Below, piece after piece: positions 7,635-15,631 of a stretch of DNA of 18,936 nt. The stretch covers positions 1 through 18,936 of the forward strand of contig LT642415.1 of the NCBI GenBank assembly GCA_900128585.1, given 5' to 3'. The stretch is from Stramenopiles sp. TOSAG23-3. Lineage: Eukaryota; Sar. The position numbers and the translations under genes were made by a program. Below the pieces are notes generated by a model. The model searched no databases. It saw only the letters and a program-made list of their open reading frames with translations, and had not been told where the DNA came from. The number at the start of each line of letters is the position of its first letter. The stretch's first letter is position 1.

Positions 7635-8669
7635 ATGTCCGAGAGGAAAAGGAAGAAGAAACGCGCAAAGCCGCAACCGCTTACTACGGCGCCAATAAAG
7701 CGGCCGAAGCACGAAGGGGGGAAGAAGAAAAGGCGTGGCGACGGAAAGCGCAAACAAAACAGTATGTTTGCAAACGCTGTGGAGAGTCAGGCGGTTGTAG
7801 CAAAATACCACGTTTTGATGAAGAAGAAAGAACAATTATTGGCGGACAAGAGTTTGGACCAGGAAGCGAAGCTCTTGAAGTTAAAAAGCTTGGAACGGGA
7901 AATTCAGAAAATGGGGGGTATAGAAAAGTATCAGCAGGCCAGCATGTTCGGCGCAAGTACGGATGAAAACGCGGCTTTTAACGCGTCAAAATGGGTCACC
8001 AAGGAATTGAAGGGTGCCCAGGGGCTGAAGAAGAAACTTCGGGTTTTGGACGTGGGCGCAATTGATGATCAGTACAAAAACGAAAAGCACTGGTTGAATG
8101 TGACGTCGATTGATATCAATCCGCAGAGCAAATCCGTTCTTAAATATGACTTTTTTGATTTTGCCACGGGTTATGTGAGTAAAAAAGACGGAGTGTCTTA
8201 CGATGTCGACGGGGAGTACGACGCTGTTATATTGAGCTTAGTCGTCAATTTTGTCGGGTGCCCAAGACGGCGTGGGGATATGCTTGGTTTGTGCTCACAC
8301 CCAATGCTCCTGAAAAAAGGAGGACTTCTGTTTCTAGTGCTCCCTTCTGCTTGTACCGAGAATTCAAGGTACATGAACGAGCAGACTTTGGTGAACACAA
8401 TGAAACATCTAAATTTTGACCTGGTTAGCTCAAGGACCACAAGAAAACTGTATTTTGGAAAGTTTCAGCTGCAGAAACCGTGCCCATTTTGGAACTTGAA
8501 AAATCACCCAAACTTTAAACCCTCGGACGATGATGGTTCAAGTTTGCCGGAGTGGAAAACGGACAGCATGTGCTATGATTTTGGGGAACGAGGCTTCCCA
8601 AGGCGAACATTGCGGGGGGGTCAAAAGCGCAACAATTTTGCAATCATCCTAAGGAAAAGAAAAGAATAA
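7635..8669 (+). CDS. BMT2: 25S rRNA adenine-N1 methyltransferase, Bmt2 family
   Basis: 344 aa from ATG at 7635. It would methylate N1 of an adenine in large-subunit rRNA in the nucleolus (m1A2142 in yeast). The N-terminus (1-43) is a lysine/arginine-rich tail typical of nucleolar proteins. The SAM-binding Rossmann part has RVLDVGAID (136-144), a second acidic strand TSIDINPQS (157-165) and YDFFDFA (171-177). Family signatures follow: DAVILSLVVNFV (196-207), RRRGDML (211-217), FLVLPSACTENSRYM (233-247) and a C-terminal KLYFGKFQL (271-279). An in-frame ATG at 7485 would add 50 AT-rich, hydrophobic residues unlike this family, so 7635 is preferred. The gene diverges from DGAT1. Confidence 0.88.
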   Translation: MSERKRKKKRAKPQPLTTAPIKRPKHEGGKKKRRGDGKRKQNSMFANAVESQAVVAKYHVLMKKKEQLLADKSLDQEAKLLKLKSLEREIQKMGGIEKYQQASMFGASTDENAAFNASKWVTKELKGAQGLKKKLRVLDVGAIDDQYKNEKHWLNVTSIDINPQSKSVLKYDFFDFATGYVSKKDGVSYDVDGEYDAVILSLVVNFVGCPRRRGDMLGLCSHPMLLKKGGLLFLVLPSACTENSRYMNEQTLVNTMKHLNFDLVSSRTTRKLYFGKFQLQKPCPFWNLKNHPNFKPSDDDGSSLPEWKTDSMCYDFGERGFPRRTLRGGQKRNNFAIILRKRKE

Positions 8670-9318
8670 TAATGTAATAAATTAATATAATAACTACGAA
8701 ATGTATATAGTCTAATTAATTTTTAATGGATAACAATTTCCACAATATAAATAATTACTTAAATTATATAGAAACTGAGTTTCATTTCTTAATTTCTTTA
8801 ATAGTCTACGAGTAGTATACTTTTGGTATTCTATATTATAGTCTATATTGGTAGGACTATAATACAATAACTGGTGTTTTTTTTTTTATACGTTATTCCG
8901 GACTAACTATAAATTACGGTACTGCTCGCTATAATATTTATATATTAGAGATAATACCCCATAATAAAATTAAAAAAGGAGGAGAGGAAATACTGTATTA
9001 TAATAGTACGAATACAATCCACCTCATCTTTTGTTTTATTATTATATTAAGACGACTAATTAGCCTGGTGGGCTAAACAAAATACATGCAACCTTGTCTC
9101 TCCGAGGGATGGCGGAAAATTAGTAAGGTTTGAAATAAGATCTAGCGTCTTCAACAATTTCTAATATTGCATCAAGATTCCTTGCTGAATCCAAACGGTC
9201 CATCGATCAGATACTGTTTCGTATCGTCGCAACAACCCCTCCGTTTCCTTGAACGTTCTCCGCGTGCCCTTCGTGACTGAAAAAGGAGGGATTGTTCTTC
9301 CGAACTTGGCAGAAAAAC
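8670..9318. other. AT-rich spacer, 3' end of BMT2 and upstream region of the EF-hand gene
   Basis: TGTAATAAA at 8673-8681, just after the BMT2 stop, contains an AATAAA-like poly(A) signal. AT-rich sequence follows to about 9060, with a 10-bp inverted repeat near 8834. The last ~250 bases are more GC-balanced and probably 5' UTR; stop codons there, including TGA at 9274-9276 in phase, rule out an N-terminal extension. No RNA gene recognised. Confidence 0.5.
8834..8864. repeat. 10-bp perfect inverted repeat
   Basis: TATTATAGTC (8834-8843) and GACTATAATA (8855-8864) are perfect inverted arms with an 11-base loop, about 165 bases past the BMT2 stop. Possible RNA stem or protein site; role unknown. 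Confidence 0.6.
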
Positions 9319-10656
9319 ATGGGGGCGGGTGCGATGCAAAAGATCTCCGATAAGTGGAGTGATTTCAAAGATGGCGACGAGAAGTTTTTCGACATGAACG
9401 CACTAACAGGGGAAAAAATTAAAGATAGGAAATTTATAGTGAACGACCTGGAGGGTCAAGATGAGGAGTCAATGGAAACGTTCAAAAGCCTTGGTCTCTC
9501 GGCAATCCAAATAGACAAGTTTTACTCCACTTTTCGGGCCATTGATGGGGACAATGGGGGTGACATTGACATGCACGAGTTCTACGTCTTTTTTGACTTA
9601 GAAGAGAGCCCGTTTGTAGATCGTACCTTTGGGTTGTTTGACAGGGACGACTCGGGGAAGATAGACTTTGAAGAGTTCGTGTGTGCGGTATGGAACTTTT
9701 GTACTACGTCCACAGAAATGTTAATTCCGTTTGCGTTTAACTTGTACGATTTGGACGGCTCGAAGGACTTAGACCCGGAAGAGGTTGATGTTTTGGTGAC
9801 GGAAATATTGGGCGACCAGGGTACAAACGATGAAGAAGTAGCGCAAGGTGGGGGGGGGGATTTGATGGATGGATATAAGGTCAACGTAGACAGGCTGATG
9901 AAAAAGCTGAAGCCCAGCAAGAACGGGAAAATAGACATCAAAGCTTTCACGAAATTCGTTCAGCGCGCACCCGAAGCCATGAAACCTGCGTATGAGCTCC
10001 AACAGACGCTTCGAGAACGTGTTATAGGGGAAGCATATTGGAAAACAGCGATGAGGAAACGGGACAAAGTCATTTCGGAACAACGGTCGAAAGGCGATTC
10101 GGCCATTGGGGAGGGCGCTGGCGGCGGTCCAGGGGGCAACATGGGGTTTATATTGAAGGAAGTCGTGGACGGCGTCGATAAAGACAGTGTTAAAGGGCGG
10201 TACGATGAGTTGGCTAACAACGAATACGAAGCAGCAAAGTTTAGAATTGAAGAGGCTGCTAAACTGCGGTTGAAGATCAAGATGCAGAACCAGCTGTGGG
10301 AAGCTCAAAACGAAGCAACTTCCGGTGCAAACCAAGACCCGCTGGATTTGATTGCGAAACTCGACGATCCCAGCCACGAGGGGGAACTGAAAGATGGAAT
10401 GATGAAGAGTATTGAGGAAGAAATCTATTTAATCAGGCATATGCAGGGGGAAAAGACATGGGAGCCGCGCGTTGAGCGTACATTTGGAGTGCACGTCCCC
10501 GGCGGCATGCGAAGAAATAGGCTTTTGAGCAGTACTGCACCCAGAAAAGGGAAGAAAAAAATGTCTGCACTAAGAGCACGAGCGATGCGATTAGAGGAGC
10601 AGGAGCGCCTTGGTATAAAGCCCGAGGGGGACGTCAAGTTGGCTTTGACTAACTAA
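9319..10656 (+). CDS. EF-hand calcium-binding protein with charged helical C-terminal region
   Basis: 445 aa from the first ATG (AACATGG context); the frame continues upstream only to a TTG at 9292. Three canonical 12-residue EF loops are visible: D76-E87 (DGDNGGDIDMHE), D108-E119 (DRDDSGKIDFEE) and D144-E155 (DLDGSKDLDPEE). All have acidic residues at positions 1, 3 and 12. A fourth, degenerate hand is suggested around 198-213 (SKNGKIDIKAF). The spacing resembles calcineurin B/recoverin-like proteins, but the 230-residue C-terminal part is extra. It is charged and helix-prone (about 293-330, RYDELANNEYEAAK...), with a glycine-rich hinge (265-273) and a basic patch (409-414). It is likely a calcium sensor; the partner is unknown. 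The N-terminal MGAGAM is only a weak myristoylation candidate. Confidence 0.82.
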   Translation: MGAGAMQKISDKWSDFKDGDEKFFDMNALTGEKIKDRKFIVNDLEGQDEESMETFKSLGLSAIQIDKFYSTFRAIDGDNGGDIDMHEFYVFFDLEESPFVDRTFGLFDRDDSGKIDFEEFVCAVWNFCTTSTEMLIPFAFNLYDLDGSKDLDPEEVDVLVTEILGDQGTNDEEVAQGGGGDLMDGYKVNVDRLMKKLKPSKNGKIDIKAFTKFVQRAPEAMKPAYELQQTLRERVIGEAYWKTAMRKRDKVISEQRSKGDSAIGEGAGGGPGGNMGFILKEVVDGVDKDSVKGRYDELANNEYEAAKFRIEEAAKLRLKIKMQNQLWEAQNEATSGANQDPLDLIAKLDDPSHEGELKDGMMKSIEEEIYLIRHMQGEKTWEPRVERTFGVHVPGGMRRNRLLSSTAPRKGKKKMSALRARAMRLEEQERLGIKPEGDVKLALTN

Positions 10657-10703
10657 AAAGGAAGTTGGAAACGACAAAGGGGTGCATAAAACCAAAACTT
10701 GTA

Positions 10704-10709
10704 AATAAA
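10704..10709 (+). promoter_or_regulatory. Possible polyadenylation signal
   Basis: AATAAA sits 47 bases past the EF-hand stop codon, within TGTAAATAAAA. A similar TGTAATAAA follows BMT2. In this AT-rich DNA the match may be chance. Confidence 0.35.
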
Positions 10710-10969
10710 ATAATTTTAAAAATCTAAAATAAACGCTTTGTTGAGATCAAATCGCCTTTCACAAAAAAAAAGGAAATATTGTATCACCTGTGGTAATAAT
10801 TCTTCTCATTGGAATAGGAATAAAAATAATTCCTCTGTGATGACTAACAATAATCATCCACGACGAAACGAAACTAAAAATCAAATTAAAAAATCAAGAT
10901 AGGATTAGGGTTGGATTTGAAATAGTATTTGATTTAAAATGAGCGTCTTAATTCTTCTTCTTTTATTTA

Positions 10970-11016
10970 TTTCTTCCTTCTTCTTCTTTCTTCTTCTTCT
11001 TTTCTTCTTTCTTCTC
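10970..11016. repeat. Uninterrupted TTC-rich pyrimidine tract
   Basis: 47 bases with only C and T, mostly TTC units. It is the same composition class as the (GAA)15 tract at 6966, on the opposite strand, and the tract at 14729-14760. Confidence 0.85.
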
Positions 11017-11196
11017 ATATTATCGTTTTGTTCTTTATTTTACGTATATGATATAGATTGGTCTTTTAAAAAGGATTTGTAGTATCATTGTATACCTAAA
11101 GATGGAATCTCTACTTAATCTTTTAAATGTATTTTATTAAGTTTCAGGATTTTTTCTTTTATTTTTGTTCTTCTTTTTTTCACCTCCTCCTTCCTT

Positions 11197-11215
11197 CGTC
11201 CGTCCGTCCGTCCGT
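11197..11215. repeat. CGTC tetranucleotide repeat
   Basis: Four CGTC units plus CGT, a short microsatellite in the spacer upstream of the LicD-like gene. Confidence 0.85.
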
Positions 11216-11342
11216 TAGTTAATTTAGTTCCCTCAATGAAAAATATGAATGTTGAATCAATGAAAGGCCTCTTCTTCTGTTCCCACCCTCCCTTTCGTTC
11301 TACAATCTCTTTATTCGTATGTCTTATATTTCTTAAACAACA

Positions 11343-11405
11343 ATGAACGATGATCCTCTTTCACATCGTAACGATTTGACAAGTGTGATCATTGGGAGAT
11401 TGTGA
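11343..11405 (+). other. Upstream ORF (20 codons) before the LicD-like gene
   Basis: ATG at 11343 opens a 20-codon frame ending in TGA at 11403-11405, 40 bases before the LicD-like ATG and in another phase. If transcribed it could lower translation of the main frame. The GTGAGT at 11402 resembles a splice donor (see findings). Confidence 0.35.
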
Positions 11406-11445
11406 GTGTGCTGTTTTTTTGGCAAATAGCTATTGCCAGCAGTCC

Positions 11446-12576
11446 ATGCTTCGAGGAGGGTGGTTCGAAGGTTGCAATGCGTGTCGTGTTATAAAATTGT
11501 TGGTGTTCTCTATCGCCATAGTTACTACCATTGTCATTTATTCACTACATGAGGTGGTGTGGTGGGGTAAGTGGAGAGGTGTGCTATCCATTGAGCCTCC
11601 GCTTGTGTTCTGGAATGCACGATTAGATGGAACACGGGAAGCCGTTCCTCGTAGGCCAAAGGGAAACCCATGCGGCACAGGTATACTTTCTGATGCTACA
11701 CTGGAGACACTATCGAAAGATTTGCCCATAAATCCACATGCGTGCAAGTGTGAGAAAATAGAGAACACAGGAGGAACGTTTCCTATATGCTGCCGACGCT
11801 ACCATGCTACTTTGCTCCGGTATGTTGTAAATACTTTGCCAAAATACCATTTAACTTTCTGGCTTGACTTTGGTACATTACTTGGTGCAGTGAGAGAGGG
11901 AGGTTTTATGCTACACGATTCGGATATAGATATAGCCCTCCTAATAGCAACTGTTGAAGATGCACGTAACTTGGATAGGTTTTTAAAACGAGCGACTTTA
12001 GATGGCTTTGGGCCAAACAGTTGGTACCCACAAGAGAAAAAGATGAACGAAAAAAAGAACAAACGAGGCGTCCGTGCATGGGAAGCACTATGGACATCAT
12101 TGGTTGCTGGAAACGATATGTTCGCTATTCTTGCATTTGGAGAACATCTTGACGTTTATGCCTATCACCCTGCAACACCTCCTGGGCACAGGAATAAAAA
12201 TAGTACAGAACTAGCCTGGGACGATGGAAATGGATTAACTCGCTCTGCCGAGTTTTTGCATTGCCACGATGAACCCACGTTCTACCATCCAATAAAGGAC
12301 ATATTTCCATTATCAATGAACTGCAATATGCAAGGTTGGTATTTGCCCTGTCCGCGCCTGTATACAAAAGTTCTCCAACGATACTATGGGGAAGGCACAA
12401 AGATCCTCGACGCGGTATATAAACATTGCCCTAAGAGTGGATGCCCAAAGAACGAGAACATCAACTCAACCCAGAATAGATTTGACATGGCAATGGAGTG
12501 CCTCCAACGAAGTGGCTCGAATTCCCTCTTCGAATTGAAAAGGAATATTATTAAAACATATGATATGATACTATAA
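11446..12576 (+). CDS. LicD/fukutin-related type II membrane protein, putative phosphotransferase
   Basis: 376 aa from the first in-frame ATG at 11446; the frame extends back to a TTG at 11392 after a TGA. Residues 16-34 (IKLLVFSIAIVTTIVIYSL) form one transmembrane segment near the N-terminus, which fits a type II Golgi/ER protein. The LicD/FKRP nucleotidyltransferase-like signature is FWLDFGTLLGAVREGGF (138-154) followed by HDSDIDIALL (157-166), with the metal-binding acidic cluster. Later segments LDVYAY (235-240), DIFPLS (285-290) and YLPCPRLYTKVLQRYYGE (299-316) also fit the family. Members transfer phospho-sugars or phosphocholine to glycans (FKRP/fukutin add ribitol-phosphate). Several cysteines suggest a lumenal, disulphide-bonded domain. 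Donor and acceptor cannot be told from sequence. The initiator context (TCCATGC) is weak. Confidence 0.8.
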   Translation: MLRGGWFEGCNACRVIKLLVFSIAIVTTIVIYSLHEVVWWGKWRGVLSIEPPLVFWNARLDGTREAVPRRPKGNPCGTGILSDATLETLSKDLPINPHACKCEKIENTGGTFPICCRRYHATLLRYVVNTLPKYHLTFWLDFGTLLGAVREGGFMLHDSDIDIALLIATVEDARNLDRFLKRATLDGFGPNSWYPQEKKMNEKKNKRGVRAWEALWTSLVAGNDMFAILAFGEHLDVYAYHPATPPGHRNKNSTELAWDDGNGLTRSAEFLHCHDEPTFYHPIKDIFPLSMNCNMQGWYLPCPRLYTKVLQRYYGEGTKILDAVYKHCPKSGCPKNENINSTQNRFDMAMECLQRSGSNSLFELKRNIIKTYDMIL

Positions 12577-12858
12577 AAACAAGAAAAATTGGCTGTTATT
12601 TTATATATTTTAATTAAAATTAAAGAAAAAAAAGAAGGTGTCAGTTCAAGAACAATGTCTCCTCCTATTGCAGATCCTTCCCAAGTTCTGGTCAAGATTC
12701 CAATTGATTGGTCTTAAAAGTACACAGCGGCATAAATGTTAATTTGTTTTTTCTAAACACACCAGAGCCTTTTAATATTTTCCAGTTACGAGTCTTTTTT
12801 TTAAAAAGGGTTTTCGTAAAACGGTACGAGAAGCTTTAAGATGCACTTCCTGGTATTT
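12577..12858. other. Convergent spacer with a 20-codon ORF
   Basis: The first part is AT-rich, after the LicD-like stop. About 12640-12715 is less AT-rich and holds a tiny ORF, ATG 12655 to TAA 12717 (MSPPIADPSQVLVKIPIDWS), which may be chance. The remainder is probably the 3' UTR of the minus-strand carboxyltransferase gene. Confidence 0.4.
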
Positions 12859-14523
12859 TTAATCTTTTGTCACTAGGATACCCAGGGCTTTCGAGAGCGT
12901 CTCTCGCGTTGCCAGCGGCGACACGACCCCGTCATCCCATACCCTTGAGGATCCATACCACGCATCGTATTTGCTCTCGCTTACACCAGATCGTGCATGG
13001 GGCCATGTAAACAAAAAATTTGGGCTAGAAGAACGCGATCCCATGGCAAAGCTTCCGGGGCCAGAGTTTCTCCCTACCACTACTGACAGCTTCGGCAAAG
13101 AGGTGGTATTAACGGCCATTATCATTTTTGCCAAGTCTTTTGCAGCCCCCACGTCTTTCCCGTCGTACGAAACATCCTCCGAATCGTCCGTGTCGATAAA
13201 AAACACCAGTGGGATATTTTTCTGTTCGCACAATCGTACAAAATGGGCCCCTTTCAAGGCCGCAGGACAGGCGGATGCACCAACGTTTTCCATGTCTTTT
13301 GCCTTAAATTTCTCCGCCGTGCCCTCGACAAGTGGGCCATTGTTTGCAATTATCCCAACCATGGTGCCGTTGATTCGTGCCCATCCAGTTATTAGGGTGC
13401 TGCCGTACCGAGCCCGGTGCTCGTGCAGCTCGCTGCCATCTACTATTCTTGCCAAAATGCTGTGCATATGAACACGTTCTCCTTCCCCTGTCCTCGCGGC
13501 CAACCCCAGCAGTTCTGCCGCGTCGTAAAGGGGGTCCAAAGGCGGCTCCTCCGCCGTCTGGTAGCGAGATTCAGATGACCCGTGCCAGGCCAGGCGCCGG
13601 TCGGGCAAAGTCTCTGCGATGTCGCGGGCTATGCCAAATGCCTCGCGCTCGTTCTCCGCGTAGTGGTCCGTGCAACCGCTCATATACGTGTGCACTTCGG
13701 CGCCCCCTAGTTCCAGGTCGGAGACTATTTCTCCGGTGGCCGCCTTGACAAGGGGAGGCCCCCCTAAGTACACGCACCCAATGTCCTTCACAATGACGGC
13801 CTCGTCGCTCATCGTGCACATGTACGCTCCCCCAGCCGTGCAGGAGCCAGGGATAATCGCTACCTGGGCAATTTTCTGGGAAGACATTCTCGCCTGGTTG
13901 TAAAACCACCGTCCCCCCATGTTCTTGTCCGGAAAAATTTCGCTTTGCATTGGGAGGTAGGCGCCAGCAGAATCAACGATGTAGAAGCAAGGGAGCCTGT
14001 TCTCCCTCGCTATCTCTTGGGCCCGCAGCGATTTGGCCACGGAGACCGGGTACGACGCGCCTCCGCTCACCGTGGCGTCGTTCGCAACTATCATCACACT
14101 TTTCCCGTGAATTTTGCCTATTCCACAGACTACACCAGCGCTTTGAACGTTCGTGCCGTAAAGTTCTAGCCCTGCCAATAAGGACAGCTCCATAAAATCT
14201 GTCCCTCCATCTTCGTTCTTATCTAGCAATAACTCAACGCGCTCTCGGACCAGTATCTTTTTGTTCTTCTTCACGTGACGCTCTATGGCCTTCTCCCCGC
14301 CACCACCTTCAGCAAAAGTCGACAATGATTTCAGCTTTTCCTCCAACTTCAAGCTGTGCTCCAAGCGCGCACTGTAATCGTCTCGGCTTAATACGTCGTC
14401 GACCCCGACATTAGCTATCTGCTTGAAGGTTCGCACAACCGTGACCACTGGAGACCGCCGTCTACTACTACCGACCCGCCGGGTAGGGGACCCCGACCGC
14501 TTCACCACTCTCCAAAAATTCAT
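12859..14523 (-). CDS. Biotin-dependent acyl-CoA carboxyltransferase, methylcrotonyl-CoA carboxylase beta-like, divergent C-domain
   Basis: 554 aa from ATG at 14523; the frame starts further up at a TTG. The first ~30 residues are rich in Arg/Ser with no acidic residue, as in a mitochondrial targeting peptide. The N-terminal crotonase-like domain is well kept: VMIVANDATVSGGA (143-156), DSAGAYLP (184-191), GRWFYNQARMS (204-214), GSCTAGGAY (226-234), GGPPLVKAATGE (254-265) and ELGGAEVH (271-278), all typical of MCC beta. The C-domain has ILARIVDGSELHE (356-368), ARYGSTLITGWARI (371-384), ALKGAHFVRLCEQKNIPLVF (422-441), GPGSFAM (488-494) and RVWDDGVV (527-534). It lacks two usual segments: the ITGFMVG-type motif after IPLVF, and GGEQAA plus ~40 residues before RVWDDG. 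It also has an ~18-residue insertion at 398-421. The substrate may not be methylcrotonyl-CoA. A paired biotin-carrying alpha subunit would be expected elsewhere. Confidence 0.85.
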   Translation of the reverse strand: MNFWRVVKRSGSPTRRVGSSRRRSPVVTVVRTFKQIANVGVDDVLSRDDYSARLEHSLKLEEKLKSLSTFAEGGGGEKAIERHVKKNKKILVRERVELLLDKNEDGGTDFMELSLLAGLELYGTNVQSAGVVCGIGKIHGKSVMIVANDATVSGGASYPVSVAKSLRAQEIARENRLPCFYIVDSAGAYLPMQSEIFPDKNMGGRWFYNQARMSSQKIAQVAIIPGSCTAGGAYMCTMSDEAVIVKDIGCVYLGGPPLVKAATGEIVSDLELGGAEVHTYMSGCTDHYAENEREAFGIARDIAETLPDRRLAWHGSSESRYQTAEEPPLDPLYDAAELLGLAARTGEGERVHMHSILARIVDGSELHEHRARYGSTLITGWARINGTMVGIIANNGPLVEGTAEKFKAKDMENVGASACPAALKGAHFVRLCEQKNIPLVFFIDTDDSEDVSYDGKDVGAAKDLAKMIMAVNTTSLPKLSVVVGRNSGPGSFAMGSRSSSPNFLFTWPHARSGVSESKYDAWYGSSRVWDDGVVSPLATRETLSKALGILVTKD

Positions 14524-14728
14524 TTCTTTCTCTCTATTGTTGGTAAAAAAACAGTTGTATTCAGTTAATAGAACTGGGCGGTCTCTTTCCAAAAAAAATC
14601 AAGCTTATAAGAATCAATGAACATTCCTTTATGGTTTTAAATTATAAAATAGGACACGTGTACATTATATATACTATATTACTATAGTCGTCTGAAAAAA
14701 TTGTGTAACAACAATTCCGGAAAAAAAG

Positions 14729-14760
14729 CTTCTTCTTTTTCTTCTTCTTCTTCTTCTTCT
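14729..14760. repeat. TTC-rich pyrimidine tract
   Basis: 32 bases of only C/T, mainly TTC units, about 205 bases upstream of the carboxyltransferase start. Same tract class as those at 6966 and 10970. Confidence 0.85.
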
Positions 14761-14772
14761 AGATGATTCTAT

Positions 14773-14817
14773 AAGAAGATATACCGGTACCTTTACCAAG
14801 TACGGTATCATCTTCTT
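14773..14817. repeat. Imperfect 14-bp hairpin with GGTACC in the loop
   Basis: AAGAAGAT (14773-14780) pairs with ATCTTCTT (14810-14817), and ATACCG (14781-14786) with CGGTAT (14803-14808), leaving one bulged C at 14809. The 16-base loop begins GTACC, so GGTACC straddles the stem-loop border. Related to the inverted repeat at 939-960. Confidence 0.7.
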
Positions 14818-15631
14818 CTATCTTCAAATCATCCATCATCATATTGGTATAAATACGAAGTAGTACCGTACAATACCAGGTACAGTATGAGGATTATCAT
14901 CAAAAAAAAAAAAGAAGGAAGAAGTCCTTATTTATTATTATTTTTATTTTTTTATTTTCTCAGTTCTCTACTGACGATTAGACGAGTATAATGTTTTATA
15001 ATACCAGTTATTATAGTCATATTGAAGGGAAATATAATATTTTTAATATAATACTAGTTAGTTATATTAATACCATCTGATGAATGATAAATAAAAACAA
15101 GGAAGGAGGTAGACGATTTAAAAATTCAAGATTGATTCATTCATTCATTCTTCTTCGTAAATAACTAGTCCTAATATATTTTAACTTTAGCTAATAACAC
15201 ATTTAACTAGACTTCGTAACATATTATAGGCAAACGAAAATGGGTACAAATTGATTCTTCATTCAATGCTTTAATGTAATAAAAATGCAAAACTTATTAC
15301 CGCCAAAATACAAATTATTATTTTAGGGCGGAGGCAGGAGGCAGGGGGGTCGTGTACACATATTATAACCGGGAGGACAAAAAAACACACGTAAAATTTC
15401 GGTACTTACTATTGCTATCTTAATAATAATAAATAATAAATTGGAATCGAAACAAAAAAAATACATCTGATGAAATGCTGAAAGATTGTAGAAACATACC
15501 CAGGCGTCGATTTTATTTACATTTTTATCTTTGGTTCTTTCATACAAAAAAGGGCTAGTTTGCATTTGTTTTGCGTTTTTACCGATTTAAACCAGCGATT
15601 GCTTAGAATCAAACCGACGAACGAATTGCCA

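Larger units (their letters stand above)
10657..11445. other. AT-rich spacer, 3' end of the EF-hand gene and upstream region of the LicD-like gene
   Basis: The spacer between two plus-strand genes holds a poly(A)-like signal (10704-10709), a pyrimidine tract (10970-11016), a CGTC tetranucleotide repeat (11197-11215) and a 20-codon upstream ORF (11343-11405), each listed separately. The rest is A/T runs. No tRNA or other RNA gene was seen. Confidence 0.5.
14524..15631. promoter_or_regulatory. Long divergent AT-rich spacer between the carboxyltransferase and SDR genes
   Basis: At 1.1 kb this is the longest gene-free stretch here. It contains a CACGTG at 14655-14660, a TTC tract, a compound hairpin at 14773-14817, further GTACC-type motifs around 14863-14886, CATT/ATTC repeats near 15136-15150, and an isolated purine/GC-rich patch at about 15326-15375. 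A minus-strand 80-codon frame (15565-15323) has no family features and was not called. No tRNA or other RNA gene recognised. Confidence 0.5.

Noticed and set aside
9061-9110. Possible tRNA-like text (AGCCTGGTGGGCT)
   Set aside because: No acceptor stem, anticodon loop or TTC-A box B could be assembled around it.
9769-10377. Minus-strand frame of 202 codons inside the EF-hand gene
   Set aside because: Antisense shadow of a gene with three clear EF loops; no domain or separate promoter is visible.
12655-12717. 20-codon ORF between the LicD-like and carboxyltransferase genes, preceded by a CTCCTCCTATTGCAG that resembles a splice acceptor
   Set aside because: Too short to judge and no matching donor or coding partner was found; the LicD frame ends normally upstream.
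15323-15565. Minus-strand 80-codon ORF in the carboxyltransferase/SDR spacer
   Set aside because: AT-rich, hydrophobic and low-complexity with no recognisable motif; the GC-rich patch at its 3' end is purine-biased, not codon-like.
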